DNA of 64,000 nucleotides from Bacteroidales bacterium (GTDB taxonomy: Bacteria; Bacteroidota; Bacteroidia; Bacteroidales; F082). Below the pieces are notes generated by a model. The model was not told where the DNA came from and searched no databases. It was given only the letters and a program-made list of their open reading frames with translations. Within the stretch, counting starts at the first letter, position 1. Every line of letters begins with the position of its first letter. The position numbers were made by a program, and so were the translations under genes. The DNA is taken from contig JAFYIE010000066.1 of NCBI GenBank assembly GCA_017538795.1, forward strand, positions 1 to 64,000. Reading direction: 5' to 3'. Below, piece after piece: positions 24,977-32,636 of this stretch.

Positions 24977-26184
24977 AGCAAATTTATTGTTAAAAATGTC
25001 ATCGTTTCCATACCAATTTTCATCGAATTCTCGTCGATATCAAAAGTTGACGTATGTTGTTTAGAATCAATACCTTTCGCAGAATTTGAAGTTCCTAAAC
25101 GATAAAAACATGCAGGTATTTTTTGCGAATACCAGGCAAAATCTTCTGCAGTCATCAGCTGAGGCAGATCTTTAACTTTGTTTTCGCCCAAAATCTCCTT
25201 TGCGAAAGCGGCACATTTTTCGGTCAGTTTAACATCGTTTTTCAACGAAGGATAGCCCGATTCGATGAAAACCTCAGCCTCGCAGCCAAATTCTGATGCA
25301 ACCTCTTTTGAAACCTTTAAAATATTGTTTTTCAACAGCTTACGCTTCTCTTCGTCGAAGGTGCGCATAGTGCCTTTCAGATTCACTTCTGAAGGAATGA
25401 CGTTGTATGTTCCGTCAGCGATAAAACCGCCAAATGCCAGTAAAACGTCGCCAGTTTCCGGATACATTTCCGATAATTTTGCGACAATTTTCGCCGCTGC
25501 CAGAACCGTATTTTCACGCTCACCTGGTTTCGCAGCATGTCCTCCCCTGCCTTTCACCGCTATATTGACCTCATCCGACGACGCCATGTAAGCGCCGGCA
25601 TGAAAACCGACTTCACCGCAAGGCAAGTCAGGGTAAACGTGTTGCCCGATAATCAAATCGACATCATCGATAACACCTTCTTTTATCATCAACGAAGCGC
25701 CACCGGGAAGTTTTTCTTCACCGGGCTGGAAAAAAAGCTTCACGGTGCCAGAAAATTTATCACGTAAGTCATTAAGAATGAAGGCAACTCCAAGCAGCAT
25801 AGCAGTATGCGCATCGTGACCGCAGGCATGCATCACGCCGTCGTTGACGGAACGGTATGGAAGGTCGGTGGTTTCCTGAATTGGGAGGGCGTCCATATCG
25901 GCGCGAAGTGCAACGGTTTTCGTCGTCGAGTTTCCTCGCGCCTGCGGCGCTCGAAATGACAACGGTTTTTCGGTTAATTGTGCCGTTCCATAAATCGTGG
26001 CAACCACTCCATATCCGGCGATATCTAATTGATAGTCAATATTCTTTGAGGCGAGACAACGTTTCACAAGTTCTGCGGTGTCTTTCTCGCAAAAACTCAA
26101 CTCGGGATGCTGATGAAGCTGTCGGCGAATGGCCACAACCTCATCGAAATACGCTTCACACTTGGATTTTATCAGTTGCCTCAT
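24973..26184 (-). CDS. M20-family amidohydrolase (IAA-amino acid hydrolase / hippurate hydrolase type)
   Basis: The 403-residue metallohydrolase has RRQLHQHPELS near the N terminus, ALRADMDALP (metal Asp) at about 92-101, and MHACGHDAHTAML as further ligands. FFQPGEE carries the general-base Glu. A lid/dimerisation domain contains RGGHAAKP. It probably hydrolyses N-acyl or N-carbamoyl amino acids. Residues 76-87 (SFRAPQARGNST) are encoded by an inserted CATTTCGAGC-type element. I chose the ATG at 26184, because the 40 codons upstream are hydrophobic and lie before the promoter. Confidence 0.88.
   Translation of the reverse strand: MRQLIKSKCEAYFDEVVAIRRQLHQHPELSFCEKDTAELVKRCLASKNIDYQLDIAGYGVVATIYGTAQLTEKPLSFRAPQARGNSTTKTVALRADMDALPIQETTDLPYRSVNDGVMHACGHDAHTAMLLGVAFILNDLRDKFSGTVKLFFQPGEEKLPGGASLMIKEGVIDDVDLIIGQHVYPDLPCGEVGFHAGAYMASSDEVNIAVKGRGGHAAKPGERENTVLAAAKIVAKLSEMYPETGDVLLAFGGFIADGTYNVIPSEVNLKGTMRTFDEEKRKLLKNNILKVSKEVASEFGCEAEVFIESGYPSLKNDVKLTEKCAAFAKEILGENKVKDLPQLMTAEDFAWYSQKIPACFYRLGTSNSAKGIDSKQHTSTFDIDENSMKIGMETMTFLTINLL
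25928..25960 (-). repeat. CATTTCGAGC-type palindromic element inserted in frame
   Basis: On the minus strand GTCATTTCGAGCGCCGCAGG continues to GCGCGAGGAAACTC, with a GCGCC/GGCGC dyad. The leading GTCATTTCGAGCG is identical to the start of the intergenic element at 30170. Here it lies in the M20 gene between the beta strand and the DMD motif. Confidence 0.75.
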
Positions 26185-26202
26185 TTTTAATTTTATTTTT
26201 TG

Positions 26203-26210
26203 CAAAAATA
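26203..26210 (-). promoter_or_regulatory. -7 box of the M20-nucleosidase-YgiQ operon
   Basis: TATTTTTG on the minus strand, 18 bases before the M20 ATG. Confidence 0.5.
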
Positions 26211-26223
26211 AAAAAAATATTAG

Positions 26224-26231
26224 TAACTTTG
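26224..26231 (+). promoter_or_regulatory. -7 box of the carboxyltransferase gene
   Basis: TAACTTTG, divergent from the M20 promoter 13 bases away. The predicted leader is about 55 nt. Confidence 0.6.
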
Positions 26232-26287
26232 CACTCCCATTTAAAAGAGTCGAAAAAATAAATTTTAAAATATAAAAGAAAACGAAC

Positions 26288-28054
26288 ATGAAAAAAGAAG
26301 TCAAATTCAGTCTTGTTTACCGCGACATGTGGCAGAGTTCAGGCAAATACGTGCCTCGCAAGGACCAGTTGGAAAAGATCGCGCCTCTAATCATCGACAT
26401 GGGATGTTTCGACCGTGTTGAGACCAACGGTGGCGCAGCCGAGCAGGTGAATCTGCTTTATGGCGAGAACCCTAACCCATCGGTACGTGCTTTCACGGCG
26501 GCTCTGCATAAGGGCGGCATCGAGTGTCATATGCTCGACCGTGCTCTTAACGCACTGAGAATGAACCCTGTTCCAGCCGACGTGCGTCAGTTGATGTATA
26601 AAGTGAAGAAAGCTCAAGGCGTAGATATAACACGAATTTTCTGCGGGTTGAACGATGTGCGTAACATTATCCCGTCGATTCAGTGGGCCAACGAAGCGGG
26701 CATGATCTCGCAAGCCGCCATGAGTATCACCTATTCGCAGGTTCACACCGCTGAATATTACATGCACATGGCCGATGAACTCATCGCCGCCGGAGCAAAG
26801 GAAATCGCACTCAAAGACATGGCCGGCGTCGGTCGTCCTGTGACTTTAGGTAAGATCGTCAACCATATCAAGACACAGCATCCTGAGATAAAAGTTCAAT
26901 ATCACGGTCACACCACCCCTGGCCTCTCGATGGCATCAATGCTCGAGGTGTGCAAGGCAGGCTGCGACTACGTCGACGTGGCAATGGAGCCGCTCTCATG
27001 GGGCACTGTCCACCCGGATGTCATCAGCGTGCAGGCGATGCTGAAAGACGCAGGATTCCTCGTGAAAGACATCGACATGAAGACCTACATGGCAGCGCGT
27101 AGCATGACACAGAGCTTCATCGACGACTTCCTCGGCTACTGGATCGACCCGCGTAACCGTTACATCAACTCGTTGCTTGTCGGATGCGGTCTTCCTGGCG
27201 GCATGATGGGCTCTTTGATGGCCGACCTCAAGCCAGTGCACGCAGCCATCAACATGAACCGTAAGAATCAAGGACTGCCGGAGCTCAGCGAAGACGAGAT
27301 GCTCGTCGAGTTGTTCCAGGAAGTGCAGGACATCTGGCCAAAACTCGGCAACCCGCCATTAGTGACACCATTCAGCCAGTACACCAAGAATATCGCTTTG
27401 ATGAACCTCTTCGCTTTGAGCAAAGGCGAGCCTCGTTATGAGACATCCATCGACCCTGCCGCATGGGATATGATCCTCGGCAAGGCAGGAAAACTCCCGG
27501 GCACATTGGCACCTGAAATCGTCGAATTGGCAAAGAAGAAAGGATTTGAGTTCTTCACAGGCAACCCGCAGGACAACTACCCGGATGCATTGCCGCATTT
27601 CATCGAGATGATGGAAAAAGAAGGCTGGGACCGCGGTCAGGACGACGAAGAGCTGTTCGAGTTTGCAATGCACGAGAAACAATATCGTGAATACAAGTCG
27701 GGCGAGGCAAAACGTCGTTTCAACCAAGAACTCGACGCCAAGATGCAGGCCAAGGCCGAGAAGAGCGGCATGACCATCAACCTCGACGACCTCAGAAAGA
27801 TGCGTCACCCGAACGCCGAAGCCATCACCACACCGATAAGCGGCCGTATCATCTGGGAACTCGACGCCTACGAGAAGTCGATACCGCCAGCGAACGGCAC
27901 CAAATACAACGAAGGCGACGTGTTCTGCTATGTCCAGACACCTTACGCCAACGAGGTTATCAACACCAACTGGAGCGGCAAGCTCGTTGAGGTGATAGCC
28001 GAGCAGGGCAAAGTCGTGAAGAAAGGCGATATCTTAGCGTTTATCGAAAAATAA
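26288..28054 (+). CDS. Oxaloacetate decarboxylase alpha / pyruvate carboxylase B-type carboxyltransferase
   Basis: The 588-residue protein has an HMGL-like TIM barrel. Near the start is FSLVYRDMWQSSG in place of the usual DTTLRDAHQS, then KDMAGV with the catalytic Lys and VQYHGHTTPGL metal His residues. A conserved carboxyltransferase domain (DFLGYWIDPRN...LPGGM) follows. The C-terminal 80 residues resemble a biotinyl domain, but where EAMKM should be the sequence is YVQTPYANEVI, with no lysine. It may act with a separate biotin carrier or on another carrier. It is monocistronic, flanked by its own promoter and terminator. Confidence 0.82.
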   Translation: MKKEVKFSLVYRDMWQSSGKYVPRKDQLEKIAPLIIDMGCFDRVETNGGAAEQVNLLYGENPNPSVRAFTAALHKGGIECHMLDRALNALRMNPVPADVRQLMYKVKKAQGVDITRIFCGLNDVRNIIPSIQWANEAGMISQAAMSITYSQVHTAEYYMHMADELIAAGAKEIALKDMAGVGRPVTLGKIVNHIKTQHPEIKVQYHGHTTPGLSMASMLEVCKAGCDYVDVAMEPLSWGTVHPDVISVQAMLKDAGFLVKDIDMKTYMAARSMTQSFIDDFLGYWIDPRNRYINSLLVGCGLPGGMMGSLMADLKPVHAAINMNRKNQGLPELSEDEMLVELFQEVQDIWPKLGNPPLVTPFSQYTKNIALMNLFALSKGEPRYETSIDPAAWDMILGKAGKLPGTLAPEIVELAKKKGFEFFTGNPQDNYPDALPHFIEMMEKEGWDRGQDDEELFEFAMHEKQYREYKSGEAKRRFNQELDAKMQAKAEKSGMTINLDDLRKMRHPNAEAITTPISGRIIWELDAYEKSIPPANGTKYNEGDVFCYVQTPYANEVINTNWSGKLVEVIAEQGKVVKKGDILAFIEK

Positions 28055-28060
28055 TTTTTT

Positions 28061-28098
28061 AAAGGGCGAAAAAAAACAATCGCCCTTTTATTTTTTTT
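28061..28098 (+). terminator. Intrinsic terminator of the carboxyltransferase gene
   Basis: AAAGGGCGA (28061-28069) pairs with TCGCCCTTT (28080-28088) and is followed by a U-rich run. Confidence 0.85.
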
Positions 28099-28099
28099 A

Positions 28100-28107
28100 T
28101 ATATTTG
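28100..28107 (+). promoter_or_regulatory. -7 box of the Omp28-like T9SS protein gene
   Basis: TATATTTG, 27 bases before the ATG and immediately after the preceding terminator. Confidence 0.55.
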
Positions 28108-28134
28108 CATGTTAAACATTTAAAATCATAGCAC

Positions 28135-30159
28135 ATGAAAAAAACTTTACTATTCATTGCTGCAATATTGATGTCAGTATCAGTATTCGCACAGACAAGA
28201 ACAACCTTCATCAGCGAGCATTTCGACGGCACATCGGCGCCTGAAGGATGGCAGATTATGGGAGCAGGCACCAGCAACTGGGGCATCTCGGCAACACAAA
28301 ACGCTGGCGGCGAAGCCAACGAGCTCGTCTTGGTATGGAGCCCGCAGTTCAACGGAACATCACGCATGGTGATGCCAGCCGTTGACCTCACAGGCATTTC
28401 AAGCGTCGTGGTGAGCTTCAAGCACGCCCTCGACAACTATTCAGGCAGCCACACCCTCGGTATCGCCACATCATCAGACGGCGGCACCACATGGCATGAC
28501 GGATGGACACAGAGCTACGGCTCAAGCAGCGCATGGACTGTCACACAGAGCATCACAACAGCCGACATGGGCAACAACAATGTTCAATTCTGCATCTACT
28601 ACACAGGCAACAGTTACAACATCAACAACTGGTATTTCGACGACATCGAGATCTTCTCTATGGAGAACCTCGACCTCTCATTGAACAGCATTAACATGAA
28701 CAGCACCATTGGTGCCGGAAGCGTTGATGTCGCTTTCACAGTTCAGAACAAAGGCGTTGAGGCAATCAACCAGTTCAAGATGGGCTATCAGATTGATGAA
28801 GAAGAAATAGTAGAACAAACATTTGACGTGACATTGGCATCATTGGCGACACAGCAGTTCACCTTTGCTGTGCCAGCATCATTCGCTCCAGGTTCATACA
28901 ACCTCACAGTAGCCATCATGGAAGTGAACGGCGGTGACGACGATGATCCTTCAAACAACGTCTTGGAAAAAGTCATCAACGTGGCTCTTGGCGAGACACA
29001 GAGAAAGGTCATGATTGAGCACTTCTCAAGCTCAACATGCGGACCATGCGTCAACGTGAACACAACAATGGGCAACCTCACAGCAGCCAACCCAGGTAAA
29101 TTCACATACACCAAATATCAGATGAACTGGCCTGGCAACGGTGACCCATATTACACAGAGGAAGGCGGCGTGAGAAGACAGTTCTACGGCGTGAACGCAG
29201 TGCCTAATGTATGCCTCGAAGGAACAAACCTGGGCGCAACATCAGTAACTCAAGCCCAGTTGGACAACGCTTACAACACACCTTCATTCGGTGATGTAAG
29301 AGGCTCATTCAATGTTGACGGCACCACTATCACTGTTAAGGTCGACTTCATGTCATATTATGATATGACCATTGAAAAAGCCTTCGTGACAGTGAACGAA
29401 AAAGAGACACACAACAACGTTGGTGGCAACGGCGAGACATCATTCCACCATGTCTTCATGAAATTCTTGACCTCACCTTCAGGCGACGACCTCAACATCC
29501 CTGCCGGTGAATGCCAGCATTTCGAATGGACACAGAACATGTCATCAACACACGTTGAAGAGATGAGCGACCTCGAAGTATCAGCATGGATTCAGAACTT
29601 GGCTTCACACGAGGTCATCAACAGCCACTTCATGTATGAATACACCGACATCCATCCATATCCGGTGCAGAACTTCGCTATCGAAGATGGTGAAAACAGT
29701 GTTAATTTGTCATGGGAAGCTCCGGAAGGCGGCAACGCTGTTGCTTACAACGTTTATATGAATGGTGAAGTTATCGCAGAAAATTTAACAGCTACAGAAT
29801 ACAACTACAGCTGCGACTATGGCTTCTATGTCTTTGCTGTTGAAGCAGTTTATGAAAATGAAATGACTTCTGTAAAGATTGCCAAGGGTTACGATTATAT
29901 CGACCATACTTCAGTAGGCGAAAACAACGAAAAAGCATTCAACATCTATCCTAACCCGACCAACGGCAACATCACAGTTTGCGGCGAAGAAATCAACATG
30001 GTCGAGGTTTACAACCTCTGCGGCCAGAAAGTGATGGCTATCGAAGCCAACTCAAGCAATGTGAACGTCAACATGAACGCGCTCGCGACAGGCGTTTATA
30101 TGGTGAAGATTGTTGACAACAACGGCAACGCAACAGTTAACAAGGTTGTGAAACGATAA
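28135..30159 (+). CDS. T9SS-exported Omp28-like protein with cleaved-adhesin domain
   Basis: The 674-residue protein opens with a signal peptide (MKKTLLFIAAILMSVSVFAQ). A lectin-like cleaved-adhesin domain (SEHFDGTSAPEGWQI to about 180) follows. Next is a CARDB-like segment and an Omp28-type thioredoxin-like domain with EHFSSSTCGPCVNVN. An Fn3-like domain (VQNFAIEDGENSVNLSWEAP) precedes the C-terminal T9SS sorting domain (FNIYPNPTNGNITV to VNKVVKR). It should be secreted or anchored at the cell surface. The CGPC motif may be a surface disulfide site. Confidence 0.88.
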   Translation: MKKTLLFIAAILMSVSVFAQTRTTFISEHFDGTSAPEGWQIMGAGTSNWGISATQNAGGEANELVLVWSPQFNGTSRMVMPAVDLTGISSVVVSFKHALDNYSGSHTLGIATSSDGGTTWHDGWTQSYGSSSAWTVTQSITTADMGNNNVQFCIYYTGNSYNINNWYFDDIEIFSMENLDLSLNSINMNSTIGAGSVDVAFTVQNKGVEAINQFKMGYQIDEEEIVEQTFDVTLASLATQQFTFAVPASFAPGSYNLTVAIMEVNGGDDDDPSNNVLEKVINVALGETQRKVMIEHFSSSTCGPCVNVNTTMGNLTAANPGKFTYTKYQMNWPGNGDPYYTEEGGVRRQFYGVNAVPNVCLEGTNLGATSVTQAQLDNAYNTPSFGDVRGSFNVDGTTITVKVDFMSYYDMTIEKAFVTVNEKETHNNVGGNGETSFHHVFMKFLTSPSGDDLNIPAGECQHFEWTQNMSSTHVEEMSDLEVSAWIQNLASHEVINSHFMYEYTDIHPYPVQNFAIEDGENSVNLSWEAPEGGNAVAYNVYMNGEVIAENLTATEYNYSCDYGFYVFAVEAVYENEMTSVKIAKGYDYIDHTSVGENNEKAFNIYPNPTNGNITVCGEEINMVEVYNLCGQKVMAIEANSSNVNVNMNALATGVYMVKIVDNNGNATVNKVVKR

Positions 30160-30170
30160 CACCCCGCCCG

Positions 30171-30271
30171 TCATTTCGAGCGTAACGAAGTGAAGTCGAG
30201 AAATCCCCTGCAAAAGAGTCATTACTCAATTGCAGGGGATTTCTCCATTCCGCTCCGCTTCAGTCGAAATG
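30171..30271. terminator. Composite palindromic element acting as bidirectional terminator
   Basis: The inner stem GAGAAATCCCCTGCAA (30198-30213) pairs perfectly with 30230-30245. The outer CATTTCGA (30172-30179) pairs with TCGAAATG (30264-30271). The GTCATTTCGAGCG head is shared with the element inside the M20 gene (25928-25960). It separates the convergent Omp28-like and cysteate-synthase-like genes. Confidence 0.8.
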
Positions 30272-30272
30272 G

Positions 30273-31568
30273 CTAATATTCCAGATTCGTTTTTACGAAA
30301 CCTTTGATTTCTTCTTTGCTGGCGTCGACTTTGAAAACACGGTCTGGCTTGAGATACCAAACGTTGTTGTGTTCTTTAAACAGCTTCTCACCGCCGCCGG
30401 TGATGTTCAGCATTATCACGTCGGTGGCGTTGACTTGTTTGTTTTCGACAGCCTGAATGAGCGATGCTGTTGCAACACCGGCGGCGTGATAAATATCAAT
30501 GCCTTCGAGTTCCTTGAACATATCGCAGGCTTTCTGTGCCTCCTCGTTGGTAACAGCAAAGAAGTCGCCATCGGTGTCGACCATAGCGTCGTACAAGCCA
30601 CCAGCCAATGAGTAAGGCGGTTTGCGGTTTGAAAGAACCTTGGCACAGATTTGAGCCGCGTCTTTGCGAGCCTGCTCCGCGTCGTATGGCAACATAGCTC
30701 TTGAATGAGCCTTCCATGCGTCGTACATAGGTGTGAACGGCTTGTTTTGCGACACGAACAATCTTGCCTTGTTGCTTCCAAAACGTCCGTCCTCGATGAA
30801 ACGGAGGTTAGCTTCCCAAGCAGCGATGGCGCCAGTGCCGCTTCCCACAGCCTGGAAATAGAAGTCCGGAATACGACCGATAGTGGTCACCGCCGACATC
30901 ATGGTGGTGCTCATGCCATCGCGACGGGCTATATTTTTGGCGCCGCCTTCCGCGAAGAAGCCGTCCATCTCGCAAATGATATTTCCGAGGTTGATTGCGT
31001 CGAAATAGTCGCTGCCATGTTCGGTGCAAAGCAACTTCACGCAAGGATTCAACGGTTTCTCGAACCAGAGCGCGTCGATGTTATCCTCAGGCACCGTAAG
31101 CAAAAGATTGATGTTGTTGTCGGAGCACACCTGAGCGAATGCGCGGGCGGTGTTGCCTGCCGAAGAAACCACCATCACCTGTTTGCGGAGCTCGTCACTG
31201 AGACGGGCGCACACCGAATAAGCCTCGGTTTCCTTGAAAGAGCAAGTGCGCATCTTGGCACCGATTTCAGGATAATATCCGTTGAATGTGATGTATAAAT
31301 TCTTAAGTCCCAGCTTCTTGGCGAGTTTTTCGCTTTTATAAGTCACCGGGCACGAAGCGTTTTTCAACAAATTTTTCAAAGGCATCCAGTCGGCGAAACG
31401 ATAGAGACCGCCGTTTTCGGGCTTCACCTCAAGCTGTTTCTTCTCATAAATGGCGCGGATGAGACTCGGCTTTTCGCTGTTCGGGAAGTCGAGCATCCAA
31501 CCTGAATCGTCGCAAACACGGCCGTCGGCAACGCATTGCACCTGATATTTGGTAGGAGTAAAAGTCAT
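30273..31568 (-). CDS. Cysteate synthase-like PLP enzyme
   Basis: The 431-residue fold-type II PLP enzyme is related to threonine synthase. PLP Lys is probably K112 in TCSFKETEA. The phosphate/carboxylate loop is SSAGNTARAF (135-144), and LNITGGGEKLF lies near the C terminus. GYYPEIGAKMRTCSFKE and AVGSGTGAIAAWEANLRF resemble cysteate synthases, which make L-cysteate from phosphoserine and sulfite. In some Bacteroidetes cysteate feeds capnine-type sulfonolipids. I chose the ATG at 31568; the 41 codons before it span the promoter. Threonine synthase is the alternative call. Confidence 0.68.
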   Translation of the reverse strand: MTFTPTKYQVQCVADGRVCDDSGWMLDFPNSEKPSLIRAIYEKKQLEVKPENGGLYRFADWMPLKNLLKNASCPVTYKSEKLAKKLGLKNLYITFNGYYPEIGAKMRTCSFKETEAYSVCARLSDELRKQVMVVSSAGNTARAFAQVCSDNNINLLLTVPEDNIDALWFEKPLNPCVKLLCTEHGSDYFDAINLGNIICEMDGFFAEGGAKNIARRDGMSTTMMSAVTTIGRIPDFYFQAVGSGTGAIAAWEANLRFIEDGRFGSNKARLFVSQNKPFTPMYDAWKAHSRAMLPYDAEQARKDAAQICAKVLSNRKPPYSLAGGLYDAMVDTDGDFFAVTNEEAQKACDMFKELEGIDIYHAAGVATASLIQAVENKQVNATDVIMLNITGGGEKLFKEHNNVWYLKPDRVFKVDASKEEIKGFVKTNLEY

Positions 31569-31593
31569 AATTCTTCCAATAATTTTTAAGTTG

Positions 31594-31601
31594 CAAAAAT
31601 A
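31594..31601 (-). promoter_or_regulatory. -7 box of the cysteate-synthase-like gene
   Basis: TATTTTTG on the minus strand, 25 bases before the chosen ATG. This rules out the earlier in-frame ATG at 31691. Confidence 0.55.
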
Positions 31602-31673
31602 GTAAAATAACTTACTAATTTGAAAAAAAGATGAAAAAATAAAGAAAAATGTAAAATAAGTCGAATTATTTAT

Positions 31674-31681
31674 TACATTTG
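31674..31681 (+). promoter_or_regulatory. -7 box of the 258-residue lipoprotein gene
   Basis: TACATTTG, about 50 bases before the ATG. AAAGGAG at 31721-31727, five bases before ATG 31733, is a Shine-Dalgarno sequence unusual for this genome. Confidence 0.5.
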
Positions 31682-31732
31682 CAGTGTTCATTAATCTTAA
31701 ACTAATTAATTATTTAAAAAAAAGGAGTCCTT

Positions 31733-32509
31733 ATGAAAAAATTATCATTGATTTTATTGGCGATTTTAACAGTTGCATTGATTGGCTGCAAAAAAGACGA
31801 CGACAACAACGACAATGGAGGTGGCAATGGCGGCGGATCATCCAGCTCTACCATTTTATTACAAGAAAGCTCGAAAACATTACACCATGGTGACACTTAC
31901 GAGATTAAAGCAGTATGTGAGAACCCCATCACCTACACTTCTGAAAACGACTATGTTGCCGAAGTTAACGGGAATGGTATTGTTCACGCCAATTATGTTG
32001 GTATAACAAATATCATATTAGAGGATACTGTGTCAAGCCTACAATTTAAAGTGACAGTTGCAGCAGAGAGCAATCTTTACACTTTGCCAAATATTAATTT
32101 CGGTGAAACAAGAAGTACAATAATATCAAGATTCGGCAATCCTGATTATGAAGATGAAGATGGTTTGTTGTACGAAAGAGAAACAGAAACAATATATGGA
32201 TACATGATTGTGTTCGATGATACAAACAAAGTTTATACATATGTTGTAATTGTTAAACCTGGCTATGGTCATGAATTAGCCAATGTGTTTATTCCTGAAA
32301 GATACGCATTTTTAGGTGAAGCTGACATTTATAAATACTACATGGATGCATTAGATTTAGATGATGCAAGCACTATTGTTAGTGCAACACAAGAAACTTC
32401 TACAGGCTATTGGATAGCCGCGTACATGGATAAAGATTATTTCCGTAAAGATGACATGAATTCTGCAATGGATGCCATGCAAAATTTGGTTAAAAAATTT
32501 GTGAAATAA
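31733..32509 (+). CDS. Surface lipoprotein with Ig-like domain, unknown function
   Basis: The 258-residue protein has lipobox LIGC (Cys19), followed at once by KKDDDNNDN. This matches the acidic lipoprotein export signal that sends Bacteroidetes lipoproteins to the cell surface. A Gly/Ser-rich linker leads to a Big_2-like Ig segment (VCENPITYTSENDYVAEVNG). A C-terminal domain of about 150 residues (NINFGETRSTIISRFGNPDY) resembles small lipoprotein folds with a FG[NK]P turn. No enzymatic motif was seen. It is monocistronic with a strong terminator. Confidence 0.7.
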   Translation: MKKLSLILLAILTVALIGCKKDDDNNDNGGGNGGGSSSSTILLQESSKTLHHGDTYEIKAVCENPITYTSENDYVAEVNGNGIVHANYVGITNIILEDTVSSLQFKVTVAAESNLYTLPNINFGETRSTIISRFGNPDYEDEDGLLYERETETIYGYMIVFDDTNKVYTYVVIVKPGYGHELANVFIPERYAFLGEADIYKYYMDALDLDDASTIVSATQETSTGYWIAAYMDKDYFRKDDMNSAMDAMQNLVKKFVK

Positions 32510-32528
32510 ACAAGTCCAGCTCAAGAAT

Positions 32529-32566
32529 AGTACGGCGGGGGCTGCGCCCCCGCCGTACTTTTTTTT
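32529..32566 (+). terminator. Strong intrinsic terminator
   Basis: AGTACGGCGGGGGC, loop TGC, GCCCCCGCCGTACT: a 14-bp perfect GC-rich stem followed by eight T. Confidence 0.95.
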
Positions 32567-32597
32567 AATTAATCACACCTTATTAAAAATAAATTCT

Positions 32598-32605
32598 TAT
32601 CTTTG
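32598..32605 (+). promoter_or_regulatory. -7 box of the tandem C1 peptidase genes
   Basis: TATCTTTG, 31 bases before the first peptidase ATG. Confidence 0.6.
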
Positions 32606-32636
32606 TAACCTCGAAAACGAACATAATTTTAATATC

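Noticed and set aside
26185-26304. Hydrophobic 40-residue extension of the M20 protein as a signal anchor
   Set aside because: It contains the promoter box at 26203-26210, and M20 enzymes of this type start at the MRQLIKSK position.
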